NCBI RefSeq assembly: GCF_007786455.1
Contig: NZ_VNJK01000001.1
Coordinates: forward strand, 1,200,074-1,264,073
DNA from: Paenibacillus agilis
Lineage (GTDB): Bacteria > Bacillota > Bacilli > Paenibacillales > Paenibacillaceae
Direction of reading: 5' to 3'
Length of the DNA stretch: 64,000 nucleotides
The notes under the pieces are model-generated. The model saw only the letters and a program-made list of their open reading frames with translations, made no database searches and had not been told where the DNA came from. The position numbers and the translations under genes were made by a program. Positions 18,950 through 28,164 of the stretch are shown here, piece after piece. How positions within the stretch are numbered: the stretch's first letter is position 1; each line of letters begins with the position of its first letter.

Positions 18950-19069
18950 GGAAACGTTGCAATATCTCTTTTGAGATATTACTATTGCGTTAGTTCTATA
19001 TGTAACAATTGGAAAAATGTAAATCGTATACAGAAAAATCTACTCGTGTTAGACGGGGGTTGAGCGAAT

Positions 19070-20137
19070 ATGACTAATACCAATTATAATGACCGATTTT
19101 TACGTGCATGCCGCAAACAGGAAGTAGACCGACTGCCTGTATGGTACATGAGGCAAGCGGGTCGCTATGACCCTGAATATCGCAAAGTGAAAGAGAAATA
19201 TAGTTTGCTTGAAATTTGTCGACAGCCTGAGCTTGCTGCTGAAGTTACATTGATGCCAGTTCGTAAGCTGGGTGTTGATGCGGCTATTTTGTATTCGGAT
19301 ATTATGAATCCCGTAGCTTCGATTGGTATTGACTTCGATATCGTAGCGAATGTGGGACCTGTTATTGCTGATCCGATTCGTACAATGCAGCAAATAGAAC
19401 GATTAAAGCCCGTTGATCCAGAAGCGGATTTAGGACATATATTGGAGACGATTCGGATTTTGGATCGCGAATTGAACGTACCTTTGATTACATTTGCAGG
19501 TGCACCGTTCACGATTGCAAGCTATCTAATTGAAGGCAGACCATCCAAGTCCTACATACATACGAAGACGATGATGTATGAGCGTCCTGATATGTGGTTT
19601 GCACTGATGGACAAGCTTGGCGACATGGTTGCGACCTATTTGCGTTCGCAAGTCAATAACGGAAGCAAGGCATTCCAATTGTTCGACAGTTGGGTAGGTT
19701 CTTTGTCTCCGCGCGACTTCCAGACGTATGTGCTGCCAACGATTGAGCGTATTTTTGCATCTTTGTCTGATTTGGATGTACCAAAAATTTATTTCCCTGG
19801 CGTTAGCTCTGGTGAACTGCTTCCATTGCTTCATAACTTGCAAGCAGATGTAGTTGGTCTGGATTGGCGCGTGTCGATAGAAGAAGGCAGAAGAAGGCTT
19901 GGAGACCGCTTTGCTGTGCAGGGCAATTTGGATCCGTATCTATTAACGGGACCCATGTCCAAAATTCAAGAAGAAGCGAAGCATATCATGGATCTAGGGA
20001 TGAAGCAGCCAGGATACATCTTTAACTTGGGGCATGGATTATTCCCTGAAGCTTCATTAGACAAGCTGAGACAATTGACCGAGTATGTTCATGAATATTC
20101 TAGTCAGGCGCTGTCAGCGAAATCTGAGGAGGTATAG
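19070..20137 (+). CDS. hemE: Uroporphyrinogen decarboxylase
   Basis: Decarboxylates uroporphyrinogen III to coproporphyrinogen III in the cytosol. It carries the family signature PVWYMRQAGRYDPEYR near residue 25 and the second signature region GAPFTIASYLIEG. The 355 residues are typical. It is the first gene of hemE-hemH-hemY, with only 2 bp before hemH. Confidence 0.96.
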   Translation: MTNTNYNDRFLRACRKQEVDRLPVWYMRQAGRYDPEYRKVKEKYSLLEICRQPELAAEVTLMPVRKLGVDAAILYSDIMNPVASIGIDFDIVANVGPVIADPIRTMQQIERLKPVDPEADLGHILETIRILDRELNVPLITFAGAPFTIASYLIEGRPSKSYIHTKTMMYERPDMWFALMDKLGDMVATYLRSQVNNGSKAFQLFDSWVGSLSPRDFQTYVLPTIERIFASLSDLDVPKIYFPGVSSGELLPLLHNLQADVVGLDWRVSIEEGRRRLGDRFAVQGNLDPYLLTGPMSKIQEEAKHIMDLGMKQPGYIFNLGHGLFPEASLDKLRQLTEYVHEYSSQALSAKSEEV

Positions 20138-20139
20138 CC

Positions 20140-21087
20140 ATGAGTGAACGTCGTATCGGAGTCTTGGTCATGTCTTATGGTACACCAGAAAGCCTTGACC
20201 AAGTTGAAGCGTATTACACACATATTCGAAGAGGGAGCCCTCCATCAGCGGAACAATTGGAAGAGCTTCGTTCCCGCTATGAAGCGATTGTCGGTGGTGT
20301 ATTCCCACTTCGTCAAAATACAAATGAACAAGTAAATGCCTTGCAAGAAGAGCTGAATGTCCGTACTGCGAATACTGGCATCAAGTATGTATGCTACCAA
20401 GGATTAAAGCATGCTGCGCCATTTATTGAAGATGGCATAGAAGCAATGGCACGCGATGGGATTCATGAGGCGGTTGGCATTGTTTTGGCTCCTCATTACT
20501 CCACTATGAGTGTAGGTGGATATTTGAAGAGAGCGCAGGAAGAAGCCGACAAGCATGGCATTGCCTTTGCAGGTGTAAAGAGCTACCATCTGCATCCGCA
20601 GCTTATTGAAGCGCTTGTGGAGCGTGTGAATGAGCAGATCGACGCTTATGAGCAGGAAGGTCAGAAGCGTGAGCAAGTGCAAGTGCTTTTCAGTGCACAT
20701 AGCTTGCCTGAGAAAATTTTAGAAATGAAAGATCCTTATCCTGAACAGCTTTTGGAGACGTCACGAGCAATTGCTAAGACATGTGAGCTTGCTGATGAGC
20801 AATGGCAGTTCACTTGGCAAAGCGCCGGACAAACGGGCACACCATGGCTAGGTCCTGATATTTTGGATACGCTCGAACAGGTTGCGAGTGAAGGTCGTCC
20901 AGCAGTGCTGTCTGTACCAATTGGTTTTGTATCTGATCATTTGGAAGTGCTGTACGATTTGGACATCGAAGCGAAGCAGCAATCAAATGAGTTGGGTATT
21001 GGATTCAAGCGTACACGTTCTCTTAACCAAGATGTTCGTTATATTCAGACATTAGCTGATCAGGTAGTAGAAGCAACGAGACAATAG
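20140..21087 (+). CDS. hemH: Ferrochelatase (coproporphyrin-type, CpfC)
   Basis: Inserts Fe2+ into the porphyrin. In Firmicutes this enzyme uses coproporphyrin III. Motifs are MSYGTPESLDQVEAYYTHI, the metal-site His in LAPHYSTMSVG, SAHSLPEK, and PIGFVSDHLEVLYDLD. The 315 residues fit the soluble Gram-positive form. Its ribosome site GAGGAGG lies inside the end of hemE. Confidence 0.95.
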   Translation: MSERRIGVLVMSYGTPESLDQVEAYYTHIRRGSPPSAEQLEELRSRYEAIVGGVFPLRQNTNEQVNALQEELNVRTANTGIKYVCYQGLKHAAPFIEDGIEAMARDGIHEAVGIVLAPHYSTMSVGGYLKRAQEEADKHGIAFAGVKSYHLHPQLIEALVERVNEQIDAYEQEGQKREQVQVLFSAHSLPEKILEMKDPYPEQLLETSRAIAKTCELADEQWQFTWQSAGQTGTPWLGPDILDTLEQVASEGRPAVLSVPIGFVSDHLEVLYDLDIEAKQQSNELGIGFKRTRSLNQDVRYIQTLADQVVEATRQ

Positions 21088-21139
21088 TCTGTTTATTTGC
21101 TAACGAAATCAATGGACTCGATGAAAGAAGGGACGCACG

Positions 21140-22597
21140 ATGAGCGAATGTCAAGACATCGTCATCATAGGCGGCGGATTAACGGGCCTGTCAGCTGCTT
21201 ACTATGCGATGGAAGCAGCTAAGGCAAGCGGTCAACATATATCCATAACAATTGTAGAGAAACGACCAGAGTTAGGCGGGAAGATTGATACGCTGCGTAC
21301 TCAAGGTTGTGTGATCGAAAAAGGACCAGATTCATTTTTGGCGCGCAAGCTGCCTATGTATGAATTAGCTAAGTCGCTTGGCTTGGAATCCGAATTGGTC
21401 TCTACCAATCCTAACGCACGTAAAACGTACATTTTAGCAAATGGCAAGCTGCATCCGATGCCAGCAGGACTCGTTCTAGGTATCCCAACCGAGATTAAGC
21501 CTTTTGTGAAAAGTGGTCTTATTTCGATGGGGGGAAAAGTCCGTGCTTTGACGGATCTCGTACGTAAGCCACGACAATCTACAGAAGACGAATCGTTAGG
21601 TCATTTTCTAGATCGCCGATTAGGTCCCGAAGTGACGGAGAACATCGCTGAGCCATTGCTAGCAGGGATCTATGCTGGTGATCTGCGGAAGTTGAGCATT
21701 CAGGCTACATTCCCGCAGTTTGCTCAGCTAGAGCGCACACACGGCAGTTTGATCAAAGGGATGATGGAGAACCGCAAAGCGGGCAATTCCGTGCCAGGAC
21801 TTCCAGATGTGGTGAAAAAGACTACCTTTTTAACGTTCAAGAACGGGCTTAGCACGATCGTTGAGCGATTGCAGGAAGTGCTGCTGCCGCATGTTCAGCT
21901 GCGCTGCAGTGCAGGTGCGAGTGAGCTTCATAAGCATGAAGACGGGACATACACGCTGAAATTGTCTGACGGATCGGACATTCGGACGAAGCAGATTGTT
22001 GTCACAACGCCATCTTATGATGCTGCGCCATTGCTTGAGCCGCTTATGGACGTCACAACGCTGGAGCAAATTCGCAATGTATCGGTTGCGAATGTCGTCA
22101 GCGCGTTTGACCGCAGCAAGCTGCCGAACACTTTGGACGGAACGGGCTTTGTTATTGCCCGGAATGAAGGGCGAGCGATAACGGCTTGTACATGGACTTC
22201 GATAAAATGGACGCATACAAGCCCAGAAGATACGATGTTGATTCGCTGCTATATCGGACGAGCGAACGACGAAGAGCGCGTGGATTGGCCGGATGACGCA
22301 CTGAAGCGGACCGTTCGAAACGAGCTGAAAGAGCTTATGAACATTGATATCGAGCCTAAGTTTATGGAAGTGACGCGATTACATCGCTCCATGCCGCAGT
22401 ATGATGTAGGCCATGTGCAGCGCATAGCGTCATTTAGACAGCAGTTAAGCAAGTCGTTGCCGGGTGTTGCTGTTGCAGGCGGTGCTTATGATGGTGTCGG
22501 GATGCCGGATTGCATTACGAGCGGCAGGAAGGCAGGCGAGCAGGCTGTTGCTGCATTGCTAAATGGGTCTGCTGATTCAGATGCCAGCGTATCATGA
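21140..22597 (+). CDS. hemY: Coproporphyrinogen III oxidase (CgoX / HemY type)
   Basis: An FAD-dependent oxidase of the protoporphyrinogen-oxidase family. In Firmicutes it oxidises coproporphyrinogen III to coproporphyrin III. The dinucleotide-binding motif is IIGGGLTGLSAAYYA, followed by KRPELGGKI, and the C-terminal FAD segment is AGGAYDGVGMPDCITSG. The 485 residues are normal. It completes the hem operon and is closed by a terminator. Confidence 0.94.
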   Translation: MSECQDIVIIGGGLTGLSAAYYAMEAAKASGQHISITIVEKRPELGGKIDTLRTQGCVIEKGPDSFLARKLPMYELAKSLGLESELVSTNPNARKTYILANGKLHPMPAGLVLGIPTEIKPFVKSGLISMGGKVRALTDLVRKPRQSTEDESLGHFLDRRLGPEVTENIAEPLLAGIYAGDLRKLSIQATFPQFAQLERTHGSLIKGMMENRKAGNSVPGLPDVVKKTTFLTFKNGLSTIVERLQEVLLPHVQLRCSAGASELHKHEDGTYTLKLSDGSDIRTKQIVVTTPSYDAAPLLEPLMDVTTLEQIRNVSVANVVSAFDRSKLPNTLDGTGFVIARNEGRAITACTWTSIKWTHTSPEDTMLIRCYIGRANDEERVDWPDDALKRTVRNELKELMNIDIEPKFMEVTRLHRSMPQYDVGHVQRIASFRQQLSKSLPGVAVAGGAYDGVGMPDCITSGRKAGEQAVAALLNGSADSDASVS

Positions 22598-22694
22598 TCG
22601 TGGTGTCAACATGAGAACAGGCAAGTATTTATATAGGTTGCATCTATTTAATACTCGCCAGCTATCGCATAAGAAGGTAATATAAATAAACAAC

Positions 22695-22744
22695 AGACAG
22701 GAGAACACCGCTTTTAAAGCGCTGGTTGTTATCCTGTCTTTTTT
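22695..22744 (+). terminator. Rho-independent terminator after hemY
   Basis: AGACAGGA (22695-) pairs with TCCTGTCT around an inner GCTTT/AAAGC stem, followed by TTTTTT. Confidence 0.85.
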
Positions 22745-22774
22745 GTAATCGTCTTCGAAGGGGAGTGGGGTACC

Positions 22775-23785
22775 ATGACGGCAATACCATCTACGCTTAC
22801 AGATAACTATAATCGCATACATAACTATATGCGTATTTCCATTACTGATCGCTGCAACCTTCGATGTACCTATTGCATGCCTGAAGAAGGGATGACGTTT
22901 CTGCCGAATGAGCAGCTAATGACGGATGAGGAGATTATTCAAATTGTTCGTGTCGCTGCCCAGCTTGGTATTAAGAAAATAAGGCTTACTGGCGGGGAGC
23001 CATTGCTGCGACCTAATGTAGTCAGTCTTGTGCAGGAACTGTCGCAAATTGAAGGAATTGAGGACTTAGCGCTGACAACCAATGGACTGCTGCTTGCGAA
23101 AATGGCGGCTGATTTGAAGAGGGCTGGATTGAAGCGTGTAAATATAAGTATGGATTCCTTGAAACCTGAACGATTTAAACAAATGACAAGAGGCGGCAAT
23201 TTACAGCGTGTGTTAGAAGCGGTGGAGCGATGTACGGAAGTAGGACTAGCACCTTTAAAATTAAATGTTGTACTCATGCGAGGCTTCAATGATGATGAGT
23301 GGGACGATTTTATTCAATACACGATTGATCATCCAATTACAGTACGATTTATTGAGTACATGCCAATCGGTGGAAGGCAGCAGGGCTGGAAGCGGGACTA
23401 CATTTCACTTGAGGAGCGTTTGAAAGGGAGCAAATGGCATGAACAAGCCATTCCAGTTGATAAGCCTCGTCATGGTGGTCCAGCAGCGTATTATCGTTTA
23501 CCTGGTGCAAAAGGACAATTTGGCTTAATACACCCTGTGAGTGACCATTTCTGTGATACATGCAATCGCCTGCGCATTACGGCAGATGGCTATGTGAAGC
23601 CATGCTTGTATTGGTCGGACGAGTTCCATTTGCGCCATCATATTGGCGATGATGCGAAGCTTGCTGAAGTGCTCATCCGATCGTTGGAGGCAAAGCCTTT
23701 TAATCATGAAATGGCGTATGAGCTGTCGGGTCAATCATTGTCGCATCAACCTACGACACGCACGATGTCTCAGATAGGTGGATAG
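22775..23785 (+). CDS. moaA: GTP 3',8-cyclase (molybdenum cofactor biosynthesis)
   Basis: A radical-SAM enzyme making the first molybdopterin intermediate from GTP. The N-terminal cluster motif is DRCNLRCTYCM, and the second 4Fe-4S site is CDTCNRLRITADGYVKPC. The protein ends in the conserved Gly-Gly (SQIGG) needed for activity. The 336 residues are typical. An AAGGGGAG-type site precedes the ATG. Confidence 0.96.
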   Translation: MTAIPSTLTDNYNRIHNYMRISITDRCNLRCTYCMPEEGMTFLPNEQLMTDEEIIQIVRVAAQLGIKKIRLTGGEPLLRPNVVSLVQELSQIEGIEDLALTTNGLLLAKMAADLKRAGLKRVNISMDSLKPERFKQMTRGGNLQRVLEAVERCTEVGLAPLKLNVVLMRGFNDDEWDDFIQYTIDHPITVRFIEYMPIGGRQQGWKRDYISLEERLKGSKWHEQAIPVDKPRHGGPAAYYRLPGAKGQFGLIHPVSDHFCDTCNRLRITADGYVKPCLYWSDEFHLRHHIGDDAKLAEVLIRSLEAKPFNHEMAYELSGQSLSHQPTTRTMSQIGG

Positions 23786-23906
23786 TGGTGGGCTTGGCTG
23801 ATTGTAAATAGGCTGGTTTTCCGTTTAGTGGCTTGATTAATAATATATATTTACAGTTTATATCTTTACTGTACACTAGCCTATCTTCATGGGAGGAGGA
23901 GTTGGC

Positions 23907-24020
23907 ATGCGTGGATCATTTAGAAAGAATGGAAATATGAGTTACACACTCATTTCGTCATTCCGTCTTTCAGCTACATGCTGCAAATGCCATCGAATTA
24001 TTTATGACACAGAACAATGA
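23907..24020 (+). CDS. 37-codon upstream ORF overlapping the moeA start
   Basis: It starts at ATG 23907 behind a very strong GGGAGGAGGAG (23891-23901) and ends in TGA at 24018, 15 nt inside moeA in another frame. It encodes a basic peptide with a cysteine cluster (ATCCKCHRII). moeA itself has no ribosome site, so this ORF may couple translation to moeA. It could instead be a frameshifted N-terminal extension of moeA. The preceding 23786-23906 shows no clear promoter. Confidence 0.5.
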   Translation: MRGSFRKNGNMSYTLISSFRLSATCCKCHRIIYDTEQ

Positions 24021-25392
24021 TTCATCTAAAGAGGTATCAAGCGGAGTGGTGAATTCGGATTCATTAGCTGCTGCTTCAACTACGAATGCTTCTACCACTG
24101 CTGCACTCAATACGATGAAGCATGATGTGAAATTTAATCGGGATATTATGCCCGCTCAGACTGCTCAAGCGCTTGTGCTAGAGCGTGTTATGTGTGGTTC
24201 AACTGAACGAGTGCCGTTAGAACAGGCATATGGACGCCACTTGGCTGAAGAAGCGGTTACCAATCGCCCTGTACCGCATTTTCGTCGTTCCATTATGGAT
24301 GGGTACGCAGTCATCGCAAAGGATACGTCTACAGCAGACGCGTCGAATCCAGTCATTTTGCAAGTAATCGGCGAAGTTCCATGCGGTGCGGTTTGGAGTG
24401 GGGAACTGCGCCAAGGTCAGGCCATTCGAATTATGACAGGCGCACAACTACCGGAAGGGGCCGATGCGGTCGTTCGTTTGGAATGGACAACAACTGTAGA
24501 GCGTGCTGTTAATTCTGGTCCACAATCAGGGCAGATGATAGCCGTGCATCAAGCTGTGAGATCAGGTGAGGCAATTCATGGCATAGGCTCAGAAATGCAA
24601 GCTGGTGAAGTGCTTGTCCAAAAGGGGCAGCGAATAGGTGCAGGCGAGATGGGGCTGTTAGCGATGTTCGGCTATGCTAATGTGCATGTGTACCGCCGTC
24701 CACAGGTTGCCATTTTATCAACAGGACAAGAACTTCTTTCAATAGAGGAAGAGCTGACGCCGGGTAAAATATATAATTCGAACAGCTACATCCTGCTCGC
24801 ACAACTGGAATCAGCAGGAGCGATGCCGCATCTGCTGCCGCATATTCCTGACGATATAACTACTTTGCGTGAGCGTCTTGATGAAGCATTAGAGCGCTAT
24901 GATCTAGTCATCACGACAGGTGGTGTTTCCGTTGGAGATCATGATTTGCTCTACGATTATACGAATAACTGGGCAGGAGAATTGCTGTTCAATAAGGTGA
25001 AAATGCGCCCGGGCAGCCCGACGACAGTTGGATTCCGGCATGGCAAGCCGTTATTTGCGCTATCAGGCAATCCGGCTGCTTGTTATGTGGGCTTTGAGCT
25101 ATTTGTCCGTCCTACTTTGCTACGTATGCAGGGCGTAGCAGAGCCGCTGCCTAAGCCGATATTGGCTCGATTGACAGAAGCTTATCGCGTGAGGGATACT
25201 TTTGATCGATATGTGCGCGCAGTACTTACGATAACAGCAGAAGGACAAGCTGAGGTTCGACCGACAAAAGCGGATATTTCCAGTGCCACCGTCTCGATCC
25301 GTGATGCGAATTGCTTGTTCCTATCACCTGCTAGCGAAGAAGGAATGGAGGCGGGAACGTTGGTGCACGTATTTCCGCTGCGAGAGCTGTAG
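24004..25392 (+). CDS. moeA: Molybdopterin molybdenumtransferase
   Basis: Inserts molybdate into adenylylated molybdopterin. Motifs: RRSIMDGYAV, MTGAQLPEGADAVVRLE, the MoCF domain GGVSVGDHDL, MRPGSPTTVGF and ALSGNPAACYVG. It has 462 residues with an unusually long Ser/Thr/Ala-rich N-terminal stretch of about 35 residues before the conserved part; a shorter start at MKHDVKF (24118) is possible. No Shine-Dalgarno lies before 24004, consistent with coupling to the upstream ORF. Confidence 0.92.
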   Translation: MTQNNDSSKEVSSGVVNSDSLAAASTTNASTTAALNTMKHDVKFNRDIMPAQTAQALVLERVMCGSTERVPLEQAYGRHLAEEAVTNRPVPHFRRSIMDGYAVIAKDTSTADASNPVILQVIGEVPCGAVWSGELRQGQAIRIMTGAQLPEGADAVVRLEWTTTVERAVNSGPQSGQMIAVHQAVRSGEAIHGIGSEMQAGEVLVQKGQRIGAGEMGLLAMFGYANVHVYRRPQVAILSTGQELLSIEEELTPGKIYNSNSYILLAQLESAGAMPHLLPHIPDDITTLRERLDEALERYDLVITTGGVSVGDHDLLYDYTNNWAGELLFNKVKMRPGSPTTVGFRHGKPLFALSGNPAACYVGFELFVRPTLLRMQGVAEPLPKPILARLTEAYRVRDTFDRYVRAVLTITAEGQAEVRPTKADISSATVSIRDANCLFLSPASEEGMEAGTLVHVFPLREL

Positions 25393-25490
25393 CAGCACAA
25401 TGGGCTACAACAAGAAGCCGGCATAACGTGATTTGAAATGATATTTCATAAAAGAGAGCAGCGTTTACTTTGCTCAAAGGAGTGAAATTA

Positions 25491-25841
25491 GTGACAAAAC
25501 ATGATAACGCCAATGATTTATCCGTACCGTATAATCTTGAATCTGTACTTTCGCAACTAAATGTATTCGTTGGGAAATGGAATACAGAAGGAGTAGTTAC
25601 TGATGCAGTATCCGGTTCAACGGTTACATTAAAAGCAACTGATACTTATGAATGGTTACCTGGCGGCTATTTTTTAATTCATCACGTCGATGGACAAATA
25701 GGAGAAGCTGAGGTCAAAGCGATAGAAATGATCGGCTATGATGCATCAAGTCAGATGTATTTCACGCATTCTTATGATAACCAAGGCAACCTCAACAAGT
25801 ACCAAGCAACGCTGCTCGATAGCTATAAAAAACGAGATTAG
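25491..25841 (+). pseudogene. DUF1579-like protein, probably C-terminally truncated
   Basis: Starts at GTG 25491, 8 nt after AAAGGAG. The sequence VFVGKWNTEG, WLPGGYFLIHHVDG and YDASSQMYFTHSYDNQG resembles the DUF1579 beta-barrel family. The family normally continues for about 40-50 more residues; here it ends at LLDSYKKRD, just before a terminator. It may be a truncated relic or a short natural variant. Confidence 0.5.
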
Positions 25842-25845
25842 AAAT

Positions 25846-25892
25846 AAGGCGCTATCCAGTTGTTCGTATTTGAACGACAAGGGTAGCGCCTA
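25846..25892. terminator. Terminator between convergent genes
   Basis: AAGGCGCTA pairs with TAGCGCCT, with inner TTGTTC/GAACGA pairing. It lies between the DUF1579-like gene and the minus-strand GNAT gene. Confidence 0.75.
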
Positions 25893-25916
25893 CTTGTTTC
25901 TTTATTCATGTTATAT

Positions 25917-27080
25917 CTAAATATAATTTAGTCCGCTTGTGGAAGGTAGCGGTATAGGCACAATTGGCCGTAGTGCAGCAGCCCAATCTTGCGGCAAATT
26001 AAGCTGGGCATGCGGTGTAAATAATAACGCAGTAAGCTGTGGGCCGCTTAGTCGTAGATGAGGTAGATGTGGCATTGATAGTTCATATTCATCTCCACCA
26101 TCTTCATCTTTGTTTGCAAGCCTGATGTTGAGCTGTGCACCCACCACAGCTGCATCATGTTGGAGCCAGTAAGGACGAATTTCTTCTACAAATTGCTCGA
26201 TGTCTGCCATATATACAGTGCCTAAGTTCTGCTCAGATGTATAGGGGATGCTGTTAAACCTCTCTAGCAACTCGTTTTCATGCCAGTTCACAGGCACCTC
26301 CAGTACAGGGAGGTTGTTGTTTATCGTGGCATAGGCAAGCAAGCTAGCAATAGCTGAAGCATCCCCTGCCCATTCCACCGCGAACGGAGGGCGGCGTGAT
26401 TTCAGTGTACCTTTTGGAATGGCTACCACTGCAAAGGCAGCTAATCTACCATCACGTTCTGCAACGAGAACTTGATGTGTCAGCTTCACGCATGAAGCAT
26501 AGGCTTCCGCTTTCACTAATCCGGCTAAATCCCACACACTTTGCTCGTAGCGCACATTACGGCTTCTTGCAACTGCATGGAGCTTTAGCCATTCATAGGG
26601 CTCCATAGCACGTAAATGGAATGGTTGACTGTCCTGGCTTGCTGCTATAGACTGGGCATGAGGCTGATCCAAGAGCACTCGTGTAACTGTGCCAAATAAG
26701 TGACATGCCGCACGAGTATATAAGGAGCGCGTGCCTGTTACGAGCAGCAATGATGCTCCCGCTTGCTTTACATGCTCCTTTACTTTATCCAGCATACTGC
26801 TAGCGTAGCCCCGACCACGCGCTTCATGATCGATACAGACAGAACCTAGTGAGAGCACGTTAATAGCCGCAGGACCGACTCGCAGGACAGCGGGAAGCAA
26901 TCCATTAAAGCCAACTAAGCGATTATCTTCGTATATGCCAAATGACTGGCTATAAGCAGTTGCATACAAGTAGGGGAAGCCTGTTGCCATCGAAACTTGT
27001 TCAGCATCGCGAAAAATACGATCCGCAAGTAGAATGGCTTCTTGCATTTCCTCATCATTTAGAATGCGAATGTTTGTCAT
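25917..27080 (-). CDS. GNAT acetyltransferase linked to murQ
   Basis: 387 residues with an N-terminal GNAT domain (about 1-150; acetyl-CoA motif ARGRGYASSML) and a second, less conserved C-terminal half, so it resembles two-domain Eis-like enzymes. The start at 27080 follows GGAGGG with 6 nt spacing and lies 26 bp inside the end of murQ, so the two are translated together. B. subtilis ybbI(murQ)-ybbJ(GNAT) shows a comparable pairing, which suggests a role in amino-sugar salvage, not proven. Confidence 0.82.
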   Translation of the reverse strand: MTNIRILNDEEMQEAILLADRIFRDAEQVSMATGFPYLYATAYSQSFGIYEDNRLVGFNGLLPAVLRVGPAAINVLSLGSVCIDHEARGRGYASSMLDKVKEHVKQAGASLLLVTGTRSLYTRAACHLFGTVTRVLLDQPHAQSIAASQDSQPFHLRAMEPYEWLKLHAVARSRNVRYEQSVWDLAGLVKAEAYASCVKLTHQVLVAERDGRLAAFAVVAIPKGTLKSRRPPFAVEWAGDASAIASLLAYATINNNLPVLEVPVNWHENELLERFNSIPYTSEQNLGTVYMADIEQFVEEIRPYWLQHDAAVVGAQLNIRLANKDEDGGDEYELSMPHLPHLRLSGPQLTALLFTPHAQLNLPQDWAAALRPIVPIPLPSTSGLNYI

Positions 27081-27990
27081 CTTCAGCCCTCCACAATTTG
27101 ACCGCTTCACGCACATAGCCTTTAGCTTGTTCCAACAGCTGAGAAGCTTCGGTAGCATTTACGTTAGCGACAATCATGACAATGGCAAGTTTGACATGTC
27201 CATTTGCTTGCTCATAGGCGTGCTCAACGGTTTCATCTTCCGCCCCAGTAGCCATCTGAATTAATCGCTTTGCTCGACTGATTAATTTATAGTTGGATGG
27301 GTTCAGATCGACCATTAAATTATCATACACTTTGCCTATGCGAATCATTGAGGTTGTTGTAAGCATGTTAAGGATGAGCTTCTGCGCTGTTCCTGATTTC
27401 ATGCGTGTCGAGCCGAGCACAGTCTCTGGTCCAACGACGGCTTCAATCATATATTTGGCCAAGGGCTTCATTGGGGTATCCGCATTGTTGGAAATGCCAA
27501 TGACCGTAGCGCCGAGTTGCTTGGCGCGTTCCATCGCACCAAGCACATAAGGAGTGCGGCCGCTTGCGGCAATGCCAATCACAACATCGTTCGCATGAAC
27601 ATGATGCGAATCCACATCACGCATGCCAAGTTCCTTGCTATCCTCAGCACCTTCAATCGCACGATAGACTGCCTCGTTGCCGCCTGCAATAATGCCCTGT
27701 ACCATCTCAGGGTCTGTACCATATGTAGGCGGGCATTCTGAAGCATCGAGAATACCAAGCCGTCCACTCGTGCCTGCTCCAAAATAAAATAGTCTGCCGC
27801 CAGCTTGGAAGCTTGCGACGATTGCATCGGCGGATTCAGCAATGATAGGAATGATAGCAGCAATGACATCCGGAACTTTTCGGTCTTCCTGATTAATCAA
27901 CGTCAAAATTTCTATCGTAGATTTCAAATCTATATCTCTCGTATTTTCATTTTGCTGTTCGGTCGTAAGCTCTTTAATAAATGAGTCCAT
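27055..27990 (-). CDS. murQ: N-acetylmuramic acid 6-phosphate etherase
   Basis: Cleaves the lactyl ether of MurNAc-6-phosphate to give GlcNAc-6-phosphate and D-lactate. It is a SIS-domain protein with the signatures FYFGAGTSGRLGILDASECPP (quoted pieces: AGTSGRLGILDASECPP) and GIAASGRTPYV. The 311 residues match MurQ. AAGGGGGT lies before the ATG. It leads the small murQ-GNAT operon on the minus strand. Confidence 0.95.
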   Translation of the reverse strand: MDSFIKELTTEQQNENTRDIDLKSTIEILTLINQEDRKVPDVIAAIIPIIAESADAIVASFQAGGRLFYFGAGTSGRLGILDASECPPTYGTDPEMVQGIIAGGNEAVYRAIEGAEDSKELGMRDVDSHHVHANDVVIGIAASGRTPYVLGAMERAKQLGATVIGISNNADTPMKPLAKYMIEAVVGPETVLGSTRMKSGTAQKLILNMLTTTSMIRIGKVYDNLMVDLNPSNYKLISRAKRLIQMATGAEDETVEHAYEQANGHVKLAIVMIVANVNATEASQLLEQAKGYVREAVKLWRAEDDKHSHSK

Positions 27991-28164
27991 ACGGGTTACC
28001 CCCTTTGCGCAAGTTGAGTTGGACGTATCAATGGGAATCGAATCGTAACAGCTGCATTACGTATTCATATATTTTGAGTTAATGAGCAATTGAATGGATA
28101 AGGTTAAGCTGCAGGCTATAGGTGGATATGCGCAGCTCTGAATAGGATGTGATACGGGAGTAGA

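Noticed and set aside
18948-18962. A cre-like sequence after the candidate hem promoter
   Set aside because: It lacks the conserved C near the 3' end of the consensus, and heme genes are not a typical CcpA target.
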